A stretch of 35,775 nucleotides of DNA from a virus: positions 1 through 35,775 of IMG/VR virus record IMGVR_UViG_3300020411_000769. One strand, 5' to 3'. Below are positions 16,826-24,619 of this stretch, piece by piece. The notes under the pieces are model-generated. The model was given only the letters and a program-made list of their open reading frames with translations. It was not told where the DNA came from and ran no database searches. The position numbers were made by a program, and so were the translations under genes. Within the stretch, counting starts at the first letter, position 1; each line of letters starts with the position of its first letter.

Positions 16826-19598
16826 CAACATTAAACGTCATAACTAATACATCAGCAGAGGGTAACTTCATTTTAGTACCCTTAGTCAACCGCATCTTTG
16901 AGCGTTTACCCTCGCAAGTTTCTTTGATTTGACCCACCAGATGCCCATAGTTTATTTGTTGCTCCCCGCACCAAGCCTTAAGTATCTTAGGTACTACGTA
17001 GAACCTATGTGTATCAGTTTCATACCGTGCAACTAACTTGCCTCTAGCTAGAGATTCTGGCAACGCTAACTCATCTAGGCCATTACCCTGAACCTTGCGG
17101 TTATCTCTGGTACTTTCTATCTGTAGGATGTTACTTATGTGCTCTGTAAAAAAGCCATTCATAACGTCATGTACAGATGCTTCAGCGGCAATCGTAGAGT
17201 TCTTGTTCTGAGGTAGTAATGTACGCAGTACCCACTTGAATATCTTGGATATATCAAACTGTATCAGTCCAAGCTTCTTAGCTATGATCAATCCAGCTAG
17301 TGTATACGTGATATGCGCCGACCAGAATCTATTGGGTGCTTTTAGATCACCCTGTAAATCTACATTCTTCTGTATCTTCAGGCACATTTCGCGTATTTCC
17401 TCTAAGTTATCTATCACATACTTAGCGAATATAGGCCCAGCGTGACCATAATTTTCTTTCAAGGCTTTCTCAAAATTATCTGTCTCTTCCTTACCAGAAA
17501 ATAAATGAGTTACATCGGGTACATAACACTCTAACACCCGTTGCGCTTCTGCTTTAGGGGAAGTCTTAGCAAGGCAAACACGTTCTATAATACTTGTGTT
17601 ACCCGTAGTTATAGCCAGTAGGCTCCAAGGCTTACCCCTGTAACGTTCTACATTAGAACTATTGGACATGCGGTTTTTCTGTTTACCTGATGTAAACATG
17701 TATATAAGTTCAGATGCTTTCTTAGGTTCTATCTCAGTTATCTCGTCAATAGCCCAAGGTAAACTATGGTATACCTCTCCACGATTCATTTTACTGTTTA
17801 AGGTATCGTTCTCACCCAGCACAAGTGCGTCTGGATCTCCCCATATACTTACCGCAGCTATCATAGCTGTTGTTTTGGCTACACCACTATCCTTGTTGTG
17901 GAGGTGCATGGCACTACACTTAACATTTGATAGCTCCATCAAAGCAGATCCAAACCCTGTACCTAGTACGTACTGGTACAACTCAAACCCATCCCTGTTC
18001 CAAAACCCTAAAGCTTCTTTCCAAGCATCTAGTTCACCTTTCGGTTCAAAAGCGGGGAATAAACTTACCGTAGCAGGAGTTGGTGCGTTAAAAACAGTGC
18101 CTCGTTTAGTGATTAATTGGTTACCTAGAACAAACGAATCCATTTTTTCATTAGCCCAACCAAACTGTCGATGTGCTTCATCAGCAGTAACTTTAGACTG
18201 TAGCTCGTTAATCCAAGTAGTTGTATAGCTCATTAACTCATCCATCTTCATAACAGCCACCCCCTGTGCGGAAAGCGACTTACGAAATTCTTCCCGTGAA
18301 GTCACCGCACTTAACGGAAGTGAAAACTCTTTGACACCATCTTTAGGTAAGTGCAATCGCATAACAACTGACTCACCTTGTTCGGGGTCTATGATTCTTT
18401 GCGTAACATATAAATCATTATGGTATATCTGTTTCTCATCAATGTCCCCATCAGCGTTAGTGGTACGCATATAAACCCCACCACTAGCCCCACGAAAATA
18501 TGGGTATGGGTATTCAGGGATAGTGTTTGTATCTACACTATCTTCATCTATCTCTACCGGGTAACTGGCTTCTTTAAATCTATTACCTAGAACAATGGGA
18601 GATTTGACTTTACCCCAGTTCGGACATTTCGGACATACATCAGGCCGAAACTCATCAAACTTTGTACAAGTATATGGGCCTTTTATCGGGCCATACTTCT
18701 TATCAGTAGCTTCTTGAGAGTATTCAGGATGGTTTTTAGATAGCAAATGAGCAGCTTTATCTCCATCCGCACAGTACCGTGCGATGGATAGTCCCGCTCT
18801 CCACATAGGTTCGCTGGTATTTTCCTGATCTTTAACTATGAGTTTTATCTGCTCACAACCTCTACCAGCTTGTGTCTTTTTCAGTATGTCCTTGAATCGA
18901 GACTCTCTGTTACCCAGCAGCGCATCCATAACAGCATTAGTACTTTTAGCTTTAGGTGCGGGTCTGGTGGGGGCTGGCACAAAATCTACACCCAGTAAGC
19001 TACTGAATTTATCGAAGTCGTACAGTTCTATGCTTGCTTTACCAAGACCCATAACTTTGCTTGGTGGGTCTGTCTTATGGTTATGAGTGTTAGGTACACG
19101 TAGTACCCTAGCAATATCGGAGGTGACTGCGGGATCAGCGTAGAAGTTATGTTTAGCACATTGCTTCTTCAGGTTCTCCGCTGCCACTACCCAGTCTTCG
19201 GGTATGATATCTTCAGTCAAAGGCCAATAAACATGTAGACCCCTACCAGAATCAACAACTACAGGTCTGGGTAATTTTAAAGTAGAGCAAAAAGTTCGTA
19301 GTGCATCATACGCTTCCATCTTACTTGGGTAGTCTTTGCTAAGACCACAGTCGATGTCGAGAAAGAAACTGCGTAAGTATGCAGCGTTATCTGCTTTCCT
19401 CGATCCTTCTTCTACAAAGGTGGATAGGGCGTAATAAACATCATAGCCCTTGGAATCTAGATCTGTTGCATCTTCTATAAGTGTATCTAAGTCCTTATAG
19501 AATTTTTGTACTCGCTTAGATTGCGATGTTTTAGCGGCAAAGAGGCAGTAGTGTCCTGTATCTCCCAATACCGCTTTTAGTAAAGTATTGGTTTCCAT
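16785..19598 (-). CDS. Primase-helicase: AEP-type primase N-terminus fused to DUF927-like helicase
   Basis: Start chosen at 19598 (METNTLLKAVL), which has AGGTG 5-9 bases upstream; the frame is open 15 codons further. The protein has 937 residues. The N-terminal domain shows an archaeo-eukaryotic-primase pattern: D81xD83 (FFLDIDCG), SGRGLHVYW around H122 and DIARVLRVPNTHNHK at 161-175, which supply metal-binding Asp and nucleotide-binding His/Arg. Residues C311, C322 and C325 look like part of a zinc knuckle. The C-terminal half is a helicase-type ATPase of the DUF927 kind: Walker A HNKDSGVAKTT (568-577 region, K575), Walker B WAIDEI (615-620) and a sensor ITTGN. It would prime and unwind DNA for the phage PolA and works with the SSB encoded just upstream. 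Ala replaces the Gly before the Walker A Lys, as in MCM proteins. Confidence 0.88.
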   Translation of the reverse strand: METNTLLKAVLGDTGHYCLFAAKTSQSKRVQKFYKDLDTLIEDATDLDSKGYDVYYALSTFVEEGSRKADNAAYLRSFFLDIDCGLSKDYPSKMEAYDALRTFCSTLKLPRPVVVDSGRGLHVYWPLTEDIIPEDWVVAAENLKKQCAKHNFYADPAVTSDIARVLRVPNTHNHKTDPPSKVMGLGKASIELYDFDKFSSLLGVDFVPAPTRPAPKAKSTNAVMDALLGNRESRFKDILKKTQAGRGCEQIKLIVKDQENTSEPMWRAGLSIARYCADGDKAAHLLSKNHPEYSQEATDKKYGPIKGPYTCTKFDEFRPDVCPKCPNWGKVKSPIVLGNRFKEASYPVEIDEDSVDTNTIPEYPYPYFRGASGGVYMRTTNADGDIDEKQIYHNDLYVTQRIIDPEQGESVVMRLHLPKDGVKEFSLPLSAVTSREEFRKSLSAQGVAVMKMDELMSYTTTWINELQSKVTADEAHRQFGWANEKMDSFVLGNQLITKRGTVFNAPTPATVSLFPAFEPKGELDAWKEALGFWNRDGFELYQYVLGTGFGSALMELSNVKCSAMHLHNKDSGVAKTTAMIAAVSIWGDPDALVLGENDTLNSKMNRGEVYHSLPWAIDEITEIEPKKASELIYMFTSGKQKNRMSNSSNVERYRGKPWSLLAITTGNTSIIERVCLAKTSPKAEAQRVLECYVPDVTHLFSGKEETDNFEKALKENYGHAGPIFAKYVIDNLEEIREMCLKIQKNVDLQGDLKAPNRFWSAHITYTLAGLIIAKKLGLIQFDISKIFKWVLRTLLPQNKNSTIAAEASVHDVMNGFFTEHISNILQIESTRDNRKVQGNGLDELALPESLARGKLVARYETDTHRFYVVPKILKAWCGEQQINYGHLVGQIKETCEGKRSKMRLTKGTKMKLPSADVLVMTFNVDGDEVEESDTEEL

Positions 19599-19617
19599 AG
19601 TACACCTGAAATGAAGA

Positions 19618-19686
19618 GCCACGGTTAGGGGCAGAATGAACACTTACCGGAGAGGACTGGTAAGTAAGGAGACCCCTAACCGTGGC
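19618..19686 (-). promoter_or_regulatory. Nested stem-loop leader ahead of the primase-helicase gene
   Basis: Outer arms GCCACGGTTAGGGG (19618-19631) and CCCCTAACCGTGGC (19673-19686) are a perfect 14-bp inverted repeat. An inner perfect repeat ACTTACC / GGTAAGT (19642-19648 and 19659-19665) nests inside it. The element fills most of the gap between the SSB stop and the primase-helicase start and ends about 20 bases before the start codon. It could be a processing site, an RNA-stability element or a translational operator. It has no U-tract in either direction, so a simple terminator is unlikely. Confidence 0.8.
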
Positions 19687-19701
19687 GAACTTTAAAAGCG
19701 A

Positions 19702-20409
19702 TTAATCGTCGCCCCACTCGTCAATGATAGCGTTGAGATCATCGTCATCGTCATCATCCTTCACTTCAGGCGCAGCCTTTTTAGGGGCTGCTTTCTTTGG
19801 TTCTTCTACTTCAGTTTCTTCGCCATCCCAGTCATCACCTTCAGGTTCGGCCTCGATAGCATTTTCAGTAAAAGGGCTTGCGTCTGTAGCTGTATACCCG
19901 TCCACTTTATCAAATGGAGAGCTAGTTTTCATAGCTACGAGTTTTAATACTTGAACAGCACTTAGGCGTAGACTAGTACCGTTACCTCTATCTGAGTTAT
20001 AAGGGACAAGGGTTATCTGCACGTTTATAGTGCTACCTGTAGTTAACTGAAAATCATCAGGTAAAGGGTTATTACTCGCATCGAATTGACGCACCCGTGT
20101 CTTCGCATCAAAGCAAGCGAGTTGCGTCTTAATATGAAACACCGCATCTTTACCTTTGATAGAACCTTCTACCAGTTCAAAGTTGTCTTTGAACTTGGGC
20201 CAACCATCTTTTGCCTTCTCTTTGTAGGCTTCAGCCATTGCTTTACGCAACTTAACTGCTTGTTCGTAACCGACTACTATTTTCATAGTACGTGCCGCAC
20301 CTTTCTCGTTCCATTCACAGGGAACAGATCGGCTTTGTTCTTGTGACCATTTATAAGGCTGATCAATCCTTGGGTAGAGAGCTTCCACCCCTTGTATCAA
20401 ATGTTGCAT
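19702..20409 (-). CDS. Single-stranded DNA-binding protein (T7 gp2.5-like)
   Basis: This 235-residue protein has EALYPRIDQPYKW near residues 9-21, echoing the TAEYPWLNKPD-type start of T7 gp2.5-like SSBs. It continues with an OB-fold-like beta pattern (INVQITLVPY and GTSLRLSAVQVLKLV) and a Lys/Pro/Ala linker. It ends in a long acidic tail (DDDDDDD, then IIDEWGDD) with an aromatic Trp near the end. Such acidic tails in SSBs dock polymerase and primase-helicase. GGAG lies about 7 bases before the ATG. It is encoded between the Cys-cluster protein and the primase-helicase, consistent with one replisome. Residues 163-175 share a motif with the neighbouring gene. Confidence 0.85.
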   Translation of the reverse strand: MQHLIQGVEALYPRIDQPYKWSQEQSRSVPCEWNEKGAARTMKIVVGYEQAVKLRKAMAEAYKEKAKDGWPKFKDNFELVEGSIKGKDAVFHIKTQLACFDAKTRVRQFDASNNPLPDDFQLTTGSTINVQITLVPYNSDRGNGTSLRLSAVQVLKLVAMKTSSPFDKVDGYTATDASPFTENAIEAEPEGDDWDGEETEVEEPKKAAPKKAAPEVKDDDDDDDLNAIIDEWGDD

Positions 20410-20423
20410 ACCTAATCTCCATG

Positions 20424-21062
20424 TCAGGTAGTTATGGTGAATCCTTCCGTCTTTTCAAACGGTGAGGAACTTTGTTGTGCACTAGAAAAGTCTAGGGCTA
20501 TTAGTTTGGTTGTATCTGGATGGTTAACCACCTCTTCTACAACCGCTTGTTCTGATACACTCAAGGGTTTCTTGGGCGAAAAGAAAAGTTTTGGTACGAT
20601 GCTGTTCTCGTCAAAATATATCTTAGTGTATATGTCTGTAGATACAGTATCGTGACGTTGTAGGAACCGTGCATACTCTTGTAAAGGCATAAAGTTACCC
20701 TGACCTCTACCAAATATACTGTTAGCAGGTACGTGTAATTGGTAAACCTTGCGTAGATCTGTACTAAAAGCTAACGCTAATTTCTGTGAGAACTTACAAC
20801 TTCTGCCCCCATCAGACGCACCGCCACGGATATTGTGTCGGCAATCCATACAACGTTTCGATTGTATTTCAGTAGCATCTTGGCTTGGATACTGTGTATC
20901 TGCTGACCAACAGACAGGGGTTTGCACGGTGTTAGGATCAAAAGCATTAGGGTAGTAAGCACGTTGTACAGTAGAGGCATTTACAATAACTGCTGTAACT
21001 GCATTCTGTATGTCTTCGCCATCTACACTAAATACTTTGTTTCTAATACTAATCCTATGCAT
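20424..21062 (-). CDS. Cys-cluster protein beside SSB, replication/recombination-linked, unknown
   Basis: I chose the ATG at 21062 (MHRISIRNKVF), because the upstream in-frame ATG lies inside a structured leader. The protein has 212 residues. C51 (VCWSADTQYP), C71, C74 (RCMDC) and C89 (GRSCK) form a four-Cys pattern that could hold zinc. A recurring phage/plasmid protein pattern, as I remember it, has CWS-x-DG, CxxC and a third Cys in the same order, often near recombination or SSB genes. The C-terminus SSPFEKTEGFT matches SSPFDKVDGYT in the SSB encoded next to it. The shared peptide may be a common partner-docking site or the result of duplication. Its enzymatic role, if any, is unknown. Confidence 0.78.
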   Translation of the reverse strand: MHRISIRNKVFSVDGEDIQNAVTAVIVNASTVQRAYYPNAFDPNTVQTPVCWSADTQYPSQDATEIQSKRCMDCRHNIRGGASDGGRSCKFSQKLALAFSTDLRKVYQLHVPANSIFGRGQGNFMPLQEYARFLQRHDTVSTDIYTKIYFDENSIVPKLFFSPKKPLSVSEQAVVEEVVNHPDTTKLIALDFSSAQQSSSPFEKTEGFTITT

Positions 21063-21066
21063 TAGA

Positions 21067-21135
21067 TGACCCCGTATCGGCACGGTGGGGTCAGACCGTG
21101 AACCTTCGCCACCCACAATAATGGCGAATGCCGAT
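21067..21135 (-). promoter_or_regulatory. Three-way-junction leader with possible pseudoknot over the Shine-Dalgarno
   Basis: On the transcript, closing stem ATCGG/CCGAT (21131-21135 with 21076-21080) encloses hairpin TTCGCC/GGCGAA (21123-21128 with 21105-21110) and hairpin CACGGT/ACCGTG (21095-21100 with 21081-21086). The second hairpin's loop (21087-21094) contains TGACCCC, which is complementary to GGGGTCA at 21067-21073. That GGGG is the only Shine-Dalgarno candidate for the ATG at 21062. The fold would hide the ribosome site in a pseudoknot. T4 gene 32 is a known phage case where a leader pseudoknot mediates autoregulation by an SSB. Confidence 0.72.
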
Positions 21136-21146
21136 TTAGGCCGTGA

Positions 21147-21410
21147 TTAGAAGTCTTCATCAAGATCTTCTAAAGACGCTATACCAATGCTAGGTGACTG
21201 ATCTGCTAATTCTTCTTGCCACGTGGGAGTGCTTTCTCCAGCCCCACGTAACGCTTTAGTCACTTCATCAATACTAAATCGGTAAGTCCTACCAGCTTTT
21301 ATGTAAGTGTTCCTAGGGATTTTGTTTTCCCTAATCCACTTCCTGATGGTAGACACACTGACTGAGAACTCGTCAGCTACGTCCCCTATTTTTACATACT
21401 CTTGGCTCAT
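21147..21410 (-). CDS. Excisionase-type helix-turn-helix DNA-binding protein
   Basis: Start chosen at 21410 (MSQEYVKIGDVADE) because GAGG lies 6-9 bases upstream and the previous gene stops one base before; the frame is open further. The 87-residue product reads VKIGDVADEFSVSVSTIRKWIRENKIP and then a YRFSIDEV wing. This is the winged-helix pattern of the excisionase/MerR-like HTH family, with the recognition helix around SVSTIRKW. The C-terminal 35 residues are acidic and probably disordered. Such proteins act as small regulators or directionality factors. No integrase is visible, so a transcription-regulator role is more likely than excision. Confidence 0.85.
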   Translation of the reverse strand: MSQEYVKIGDVADEFSVSVSTIRKWIRENKIPRNTYIKAGRTYRFSIDEVTKALRGAGESTPTWQEELADQSPSIGIASLEDLDEDF

Positions 21411-21411
21411 T

Positions 21412-21813
21412 TTATCCTCGCGGTTTTTGCACTGTGATGGTGTATACCGCATCAGATTGTAGACCTACAGGTATGTCTTCGTTCTCCGTAATAAACTCTT
21501 CCAACTCTTTCTGGCTAATTCGTTTTTGGAGCACTTGAGGGATTTTGTTCTTGAGCACCCACTCGTGGAAACTCTCCCAATCACTACACCAATAACTAAC
21601 TTTTTTCTTACGGTAGAAGATACCTTCAGTAGTTTTAACAGAAGTAACATCGTTCTCGTTGCAATGCTTGAGAAGCACTTCTTGTATCTTCTCTTGCTTT
21701 GCTTGGAGTTCTTTGTCCTTCTCGCTAAAAGCTACTTTCAATTCGCTACGCTTATCACGTAGAGCGCGGTATGCCTTCACAAGCTTGGGTAAGCTTGTTT
21801 CTTTTGACTTCAT
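21412..21813 (-). CDS. Conserved phage protein with N-terminal coiled coil, unknown
   Basis: A 133-residue protein with GAGG before the ATG. Residues 1-50 form a Lys/Glu-rich helix (ALRDKRSELKVAFSEKDKEL), likely a coiled coil. The second part (FYRKKKVSYWCSDWESFHEWVLKNK and IPVGLQSDAVYTITVQKPRG) is a compact alpha/beta region of a type I recall in many phage genomes beside replication genes, described only as hypothetical. Its stop is followed after one base by the HTH gene, so the two are translationally coupled. Possibly a DNA-associated accessory protein; this is inference. Confidence 0.8.
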   Translation of the reverse strand: MKSKETSLPKLVKAYRALRDKRSELKVAFSEKDKELQAKQEKIQEVLLKHCNENDVTSVKTTEGIFYRKKKVSYWCSDWESFHEWVLKNKIPQVLQKRISQKELEEFITENEDIPVGLQSDAVYTITVQKPRG

Positions 21814-21828
21814 GTTTTTATCCTCGCA

Positions 21829-21875
21829 CCCGACAATCGGGGAAACTAGACTTTAGTTAGTATTTATAGTCTAGT
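21829..21875 (-). repeat. Two adjacent inverted repeats downstream of the SNF2 gene
   Basis: ACTAGACT (21845-21852) with AGTCTAGT (21868-21875) is a perfect 8-bp repeat that overlaps the SNF2 stop codon. CCCGA/TCGGG (21829-21833 with 21837-21841) follows directly. Together they fill the 57-base gap before the coiled-coil protein gene. A TTT run lies between them on the minus strand, so a leaky terminator or mRNA processing site is possible. Confidence 0.6.
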
Positions 21876-23406
21876 CAAGTAAATCTTGGTATAAATCAAC
21901 TATTTTTGTGTGAATGTTTATTCTATTATCTAGTAGTGAGTATATACGCTTTTCTACAGCAGAGCTTTGTAACTGTACTATCGTACACTTATGGTCTTGC
22001 CCCGATCTGTGAATACGCGCATTAGCTTGGGCGTAAGTTTCTAAACTACTGGTTGGCCCCCACCAAACAATCGTGTTCGCTGCAGTCAACGTGACTCCAT
22101 GTGCCGTAGACTGAGGCTGAACTACTAATACTTGAGGGTTGTCGGTAGTCTGAAAAAGCTTAAATATCTCTGTACGTTTAGGTGCAGAAACATCCCCCCG
22201 GATAACCTCAGTTGTTATCTTGTCTTTAGTTAGACGAGCTACCAGCAAGTCTATCGCATGTTTGAAAGGCACAAACACAATAACTTTCTTGCTGGACTCG
22301 TCAATCACCTCCTTCAGAACGTTATACCTATGCTTAATATCAAACTCTAAAGTCTCACCATCATCGGTGTAAATAGCACCGCAAGATATTTGTAACAACT
22401 TATTCATATTTACTGCAGCATTGGGTGCGGTTATCTGTTCCCCTGCAGCTTGCATGACCATCTTATCTCGAAGTTGCTCGTAGTATTTCTTCTGTTGCCG
22501 AGTCATTTCTACTTCGCGTTTGGTATACACCATGTCAGGAAGATCTAAGCACTGATCCTTTGTAAACCTAATAGCTGGTTGTAAAGCGTTATAGACAATA
22601 TCTACAGCACTATCTTTAGGTACCCATTTAAACTGAGTAACTTTAACCATAACCTGATCACGAAAAGCACTGAAAAATCGGGGTACTTGATTAGGGTTAA
22701 TTATTTTAGCTAGTCCATAAGCATCAAGGGGTGACTGTGCTGCAGGCGTACCCGTCATCATCCACACCCAAGTCTTAGGAGTCAGTAATCTATTGAGGAC
22801 TTTCCAACGTTTAGTCTGGGCATTCTTGTAGTGGGTAGCTTCATCAACAATAATAAGATCAAAGCCACCATTTGCTATTTCATCAGCAACTATCTCTACA
22901 CCATCGTAGTTAATAACTACATACTCCGCACCTTGCTCTATGATTTTCTTACGTTTAGCTGCAGAGCCATACGCTACATCAACGGTTCTATGCATGGCGA
23001 AAGTGAATAGGTCTGCCCTCCACGCGCTGTCCATAATAGATAAAGGACATATGACTAAAACCCGATTTATATGCCCATGCTGTAGTAGGTAGTCACTAGC
23101 CCATATAGCAGAAGCGGTTTTACCAGTGCCTTGTTCGTTGAAACAAAAAGCACGTTTGTTAAGCGTTAGAAAAGCAGCGGTATCTTTTTGATGCTCGAAG
23201 GGTTCATGCTGTCCTGTCCATTCATACCTAGATTCAATCGGGGACGGTACTTTGATGGACATGTTGTTAAGTACATGTGCCTCATCAAGTCCCCAATTCA
23301 CGAGCACTTTGTTTTGTTCTACTCGTTTACTCTTTGGTATTAGGTTTGTAATTCTTTGTGGGTCACGCAGTTTAAGCATGACCGCTTTATCTTTTACGAT
23401 TTCCAC
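21871..23406 (-). CDS. SNF2-family DEAD-like helicase/translocase
   Basis: A 511-residue protein of usual phage SNF2 length. Motifs in order: Q-like region EPFEHQKDTAAFL (68-80), Walker A NEQGTGKT (90-97), motif Ia LVICPLSI, motif II VDEATHYKN (187-195), motif III MTGTPA. The C-terminal RecA-like domain has KVIVFVPFKHAIDLL, then HGVTLTAANTIVWWG and a motif VI QANARIHRSGQ. The start is a GTG at 23406 that overlaps the basic protein gene; an ATG at codon 10 is an alternative. It translocates on dsDNA and could clear bound proteins, assist recombination or restart forks for the phage polymerase. Confidence 0.92.
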   Translation of the reverse strand: MEIVKDKAVMLKLRDPQRITNLIPKSKRVEQNKVLVNWGLDEAHVLNNMSIKVPSPIESRYEWTGQHEPFEHQKDTAAFLTLNKRAFCFNEQGTGKTASAIWASDYLLQHGHINRVLVICPLSIMDSAWRADLFTFAMHRTVDVAYGSAAKRKKIIEQGAEYVVINYDGVEIVADEIANGGFDLIIVDEATHYKNAQTKRWKVLNRLLTPKTWVWMMTGTPAAQSPLDAYGLAKIINPNQVPRFFSAFRDQVMVKVTQFKWVPKDSAVDIVYNALQPAIRFTKDQCLDLPDMVYTKREVEMTRQQKKYYEQLRDKMVMQAAGEQITAPNAAVNMNKLLQISCGAIYTDDGETLEFDIKHRYNVLKEVIDESSKKVIVFVPFKHAIDLLVARLTKDKITTEVIRGDVSAPKRTEIFKLFQTTDNPQVLVVQPQSTAHGVTLTAANTIVWWGPTSSLETYAQANARIHRSGQDHKCTIVQLQSSAVEKRIYSLLDNRINIHTKIVDLYQDLLD

Positions 23407-23677
23407 TAGACTTCTTCTTGTAGTTACGACTGCGGTTCTTAGACTTACTTTCTATGCGAACGCCATCACTATTCTTACCACCCTTACTCAAAGCTTTCTT
23501 GTGGGATACATCTTTACCCTCACGTTTATCGGCTTTACCGTTCTTGTTCTTATCTACACCTTCTTTGTCGATCTTGCGTCTGGCCCGCTGTCTCTCCATG
23601 CGGTTTTTATGTTCTCCCCTAGCTTTTTGCTGTTGGTACTCTTTCTTATAGGGTCTAGGTTTATTCTTATACGGCAT
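23387..23677 (-). CDS. Small highly basic protein with HNH-like remnant
   Basis: ATG at 23677 overlaps the stop of the upstream nuclease (TGATG), giving 96 residues; a longer open frame exists. The protein is extremely Lys/Arg-rich, so it likely binds nucleic acid. GKDVSHKKALSKGGKNSD followed by ESKSKNRSRNYKKK resembles the end of HNH-type sequences in phages (DHxxPLSxGGxNxxxNL...SxxxNRS), but with Ser in place of the Asp of the usual DH pair. A degenerate HNH or a DNA-binding protein are both possible; the resemblance is by eye. Confidence 0.7.
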   Translation of the reverse strand: MPYKNKPRPYKKEYQQQKARGEHKNRMERQRARRKIDKEGVDKNKNGKADKREGKDVSHKKALSKGGKNSDGVRIESKSKNRSRNYKKKSSGNRKR

Positions 23678-24351
23678 CAGTTTCTCCCGTTGTGTGCACA
23701 GTCTATGACTGGGCAATGGTTTTTACACAAACCACTAGGGTTTGCATTCCATACATCTGTTTGTAACGCAGTATCCATGCGAGTAAATGAAGACATCCAT
23801 TTATCCCACAGTATAGTTTGGTCCTGCTGTACGTAACTCTCCTTGATTAATTCATTGCAGACCACAAACAGCAAGCCTGCTTTAACTGTCTTTACCACAG
23901 GGAAGTGTTTGAATATACCTAAAGCCATCAGTTCTAACTGGCTCTTATCAGCATAACGTGTTGACTTACCTGTCTTGTAATCTATTACCCACGCAAGGCG
24001 GTTGTCAGTATCTAGGATTACTAAGTCTGCTATACCTCTCCACCATACATCAGTGTCAAAGAACCCACATGGCTCTAGGTTTTCAGTTAGCCCCATCTTG
24101 TATTCACAAAGTTTCTCACCTTTCTTTGACGCTAGTGCATCTAAAGCACCCCTTACGTACTCGAAAGACTTACCTAGTGGGGTCTTGTCGCGCACATAAT
24201 TCTCTGCTGCTTCGTGCATAAGAGTGCCGTACCTCATAGCTTCTGTTTCTACGTCCTCGTACTCTTTAAGCACTTTCATGTGGTAGAACTGCTTGGGGCA
24301 TTGTTCAAACGCTTTGATCTTACTGTATGACCAAGGAACTATATTACTCAA
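23677..24351 (-). CDS. PD-(D/E)XK nuclease, RecB/Cas4-like, with possible Fe-S cluster
   Basis: A 224-residue protein. SYSKIKAFEQCPKQFY (8-23), GTLMHEAAE with H46, GIADLV with D109, VIDYKTGK with D124 and K126, and QLELMA with Q138 are the RecB-type nuclease motifs in the usual order. C18 and C209, C213, C218 could ligate a [4Fe-4S] cluster, as in Cas4 and AddB, though the C-terminal spacing differs from those I know. The start is TTG (24351) with a weak Shine-Dalgarno and overlaps the previous gene by 8 bases. It would resect DNA ends during phage recombination or replication. It sits between the small acidic protein gene and the SNF2 helicase side of the operon. Confidence 0.88.
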   Translation of the reverse strand: MSNIVPWSYSKIKAFEQCPKQFYHMKVLKEYEDVETEAMRYGTLMHEAAENYVRDKTPLGKSFEYVRGALDALASKKGEKLCEYKMGLTENLEPCGFFDTDVWWRGIADLVILDTDNRLAWVIDYKTGKSTRYADKSQLELMALGIFKHFPVVKTVKAGLLFVVCNELIKESYVQQDQTILWDKWMSSFTRMDTALQTDVWNANPSGLCKNHCPVIDCAHNGRN

Positions 24352-24619
24352 ACGGATTTCCTTCGGGCGGTCTTGAACTTACCGTATATGTAGCACCTAT
24401 TTCATCTAACAAGTTTCGTAGGCCAATAAATTCATTATCTGTTCTGTCGTCAATAACCAGAGTGTGATGTACAGTCACCTCTTCAGTGTCTGATACTGGA
24501 CTGTACATATCCTCTAATTCATCCCATTCTTTTAATAATTCCTCAAGTGCATTGGTAGCTTCTTTTTCCGCTTGCTTCTTGGATTTTCGCCATTCATCTA
24601 AGCTAGTCACGTTACTCAC
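24344..24619 (-). CDS. Small acidic protein between polymerase and nuclease, unknown
   Basis: A 91-residue protein starting at GTG 24619, which overlaps the polymerase stop as GTGA. The N-terminal half is a charged helix (WRKSKKQAEKEATNALEELLKEWDELEDM). The C-terminal half reads VTVHHTLVIDDRTDNEFIGLRNLLDEIGATYTV, a beta-alpha pattern. It overlaps the next gene by 8 bases. Tight coupling to PolA and the nuclease suggests an accessory role, but no family is recognised. Confidence 0.75.
   Translation of the reverse strand: MSNVTSLDEWRKSKKQAEKEATNALEELLKEWDELEDMYSPVSDTEEVTVHHTLVIDDRTDNEFIGLRNLLDEIGATYTVSSRPPEGNPFE

Noticed and set aside
17662-18228. Plus-strand open frame of 188 codons inside the primase-helicase gene
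   Set aside because: It is antisense to a clearly recognised protein with intact motifs and has no ribosome site.
19599-19643. 15-codon N-terminal extension of the primase-helicase
   Set aside because: It runs into the nested hairpin and the ATG at 19598 has a better ribosome site and matches the start of the primase fold.
21147-21410. HTH protein as evidence for a temperate phage with integration/excision
   Set aside because: No integrase, attachment site or repressor is visible, and this HTH family also serves as an ordinary regulator.
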